Shown here: positions 63,473 through 64,000 of the stretch, piece by piece
Numbering within the stretch: the stretch's first letter is position 1
Layout: each line of letters starts with the position of its first letter
From: Opitutia bacterium
Lineage (GTDB): Bacteria > Verrucomicrobiota > Verrucomicrobiia > Opitutales > Opitutaceae
Direction: 5' to 3'
Length of the DNA stretch: 64,000 nt
Assembly (NCBI GenBank): GCA_016217595.1
Contig: JACRHS010000020.1
Location: forward strand, 213,840 to 277,839
Position numbers and translations under genes: made by a program
Notes under the pieces: generated by a model
The model's database searches: none
Told to the model about the DNA's origin: nothing
Seen by the model: the letters and a program-made list of their open reading frames with translations, nothing else

Positions 63473-63477
63473 AAAAA

Positions 63478-63594
63478 CCTGGCAACAACCTACTCTCGCG
63501 GGACCTAACGTCCTACTACCATTGGCTGCTCGGGGCTTAACGGCCGTGTTCGGGATGGGAACGGGTGGAACCCCCGGCACATAGTCACCAGGAA
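63478..63594 (-). rRNA. rrf: 5S ribosomal RNA
   Basis: About 117 bases. Read on the minus strand it begins TCCTGGTGACTATG, contains the conserved CCCGAACACGGCCGTTAAG region, and ends GAGAGTAGGTTGTTGCCAGG, with 5' and 3' ends able to form helix I. It lies about 83 bases after the 23S 3' end and just before a terminator. Ends are estimated to within a few bases. Confidence 0.95.
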
Positions 63595-63677
63595 GGGAAT
63601 CTCTTTCGAGAAAGTGATATAAAATCTGATTAGTAAGGAGGTAAAATAAACGCCTTAGAATATCGAGCGCTTTTGCT

Positions 63678-64000
<323 letters not shown>

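Noticed and set aside
63595..63677. tRNA gene between 23S and 5S rRNA.
   Set aside because: The 83-base spacer shows no cloverleaf or TTCGA-type T-loop.

Overview
The window is a dense, high-GC bacterial chromosome segment with about 56 protein genes, the 3' part of a 23S rRNA gene and a 5S rRNA gene. The gene content points to the PVC group, most likely a Verrucomicrobiota member of the Opitutaceae type (inference). Pointers are a stand-alone SWIB-domain protein, large TonB-dependent receptors whose plug begins with an LEKF.VTGS-type motif, GTP-dependent PEP carboxykinase, an RRM protein with a glycine/arginine-rich tail, and a long secreted protein with tandem 'STRAQVG...RA.GP' modules. No insertion sequence, prophage, CRISPR array or tRNA gene was seen, and no stretch over 300 bases lacks a gene.

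Layout. 1-6.1 kb: an EamA transporter, an alpha/beta hydrolase, a secreted Gln-rich protein and a two-gene heterodimeric ABC exporter. 6.2-7.9 kb: a SWIB protein, then an SPFH-domain membrane protein with a ribbon-helix-helix protein, preceded by a near-perfect 28-bp palindrome. 7.9-12.2 kb: two tandem S9 peptidase paralogues, one of which has lost its catalytic Ser and His. 12.3-16.4 kb: membrane proteins and two paralogous outer-membrane proteins flanking rplM-rpsI. 16.5-18.4 kb: DUF423 and a CCA/poly(A) nucleotidyltransferase. 18.4-27.5 kb: three TonB-dependent receptors. 27.7-36.2 kb: pckG, an HDOD protein, a methyltransferase, DUF481, an FKBP isomerase, a uracil-DNA glycosylase homologue, an RRM protein, a thioesterase, an S4 protein and DUF3016.

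36.4-44.8 kb is the most coherent system: an eight-gene tightly packed set encoding two membrane proteins and then ArnT, ArnB, ArnC, a separate ArnA formyltransferase, a separate ArnA decarboxylase and ArnD. This is the 4-amino-4-deoxy-L-arabinose (L-Ara4N) lipid A modification pathway, with ArnA split into two genes and no recognisable ArnE/ArnF flippase. An LptF/LptG-type permease, also concerned with LPS, follows convergently.

46-63.4 kb holds a modular beta-helix secreted protein, an SRAP/YedK protein, a TPR protein, a rhomboid-like zinc-ribbon membrane protein overlapping prmB, an AEC transporter with a flavoprotein, a Spy-like protein, a small zincin, a SYLF protein, PncC, a beta-propeller/phosphoesterase fusion, a Tat-exported DUF2264 protein, an M20 peptidase and a GT2 glycosyltransferase. 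The end of an rRNA operon (23S 3' part, 5S, terminator) runs on the minus strand at the right edge.
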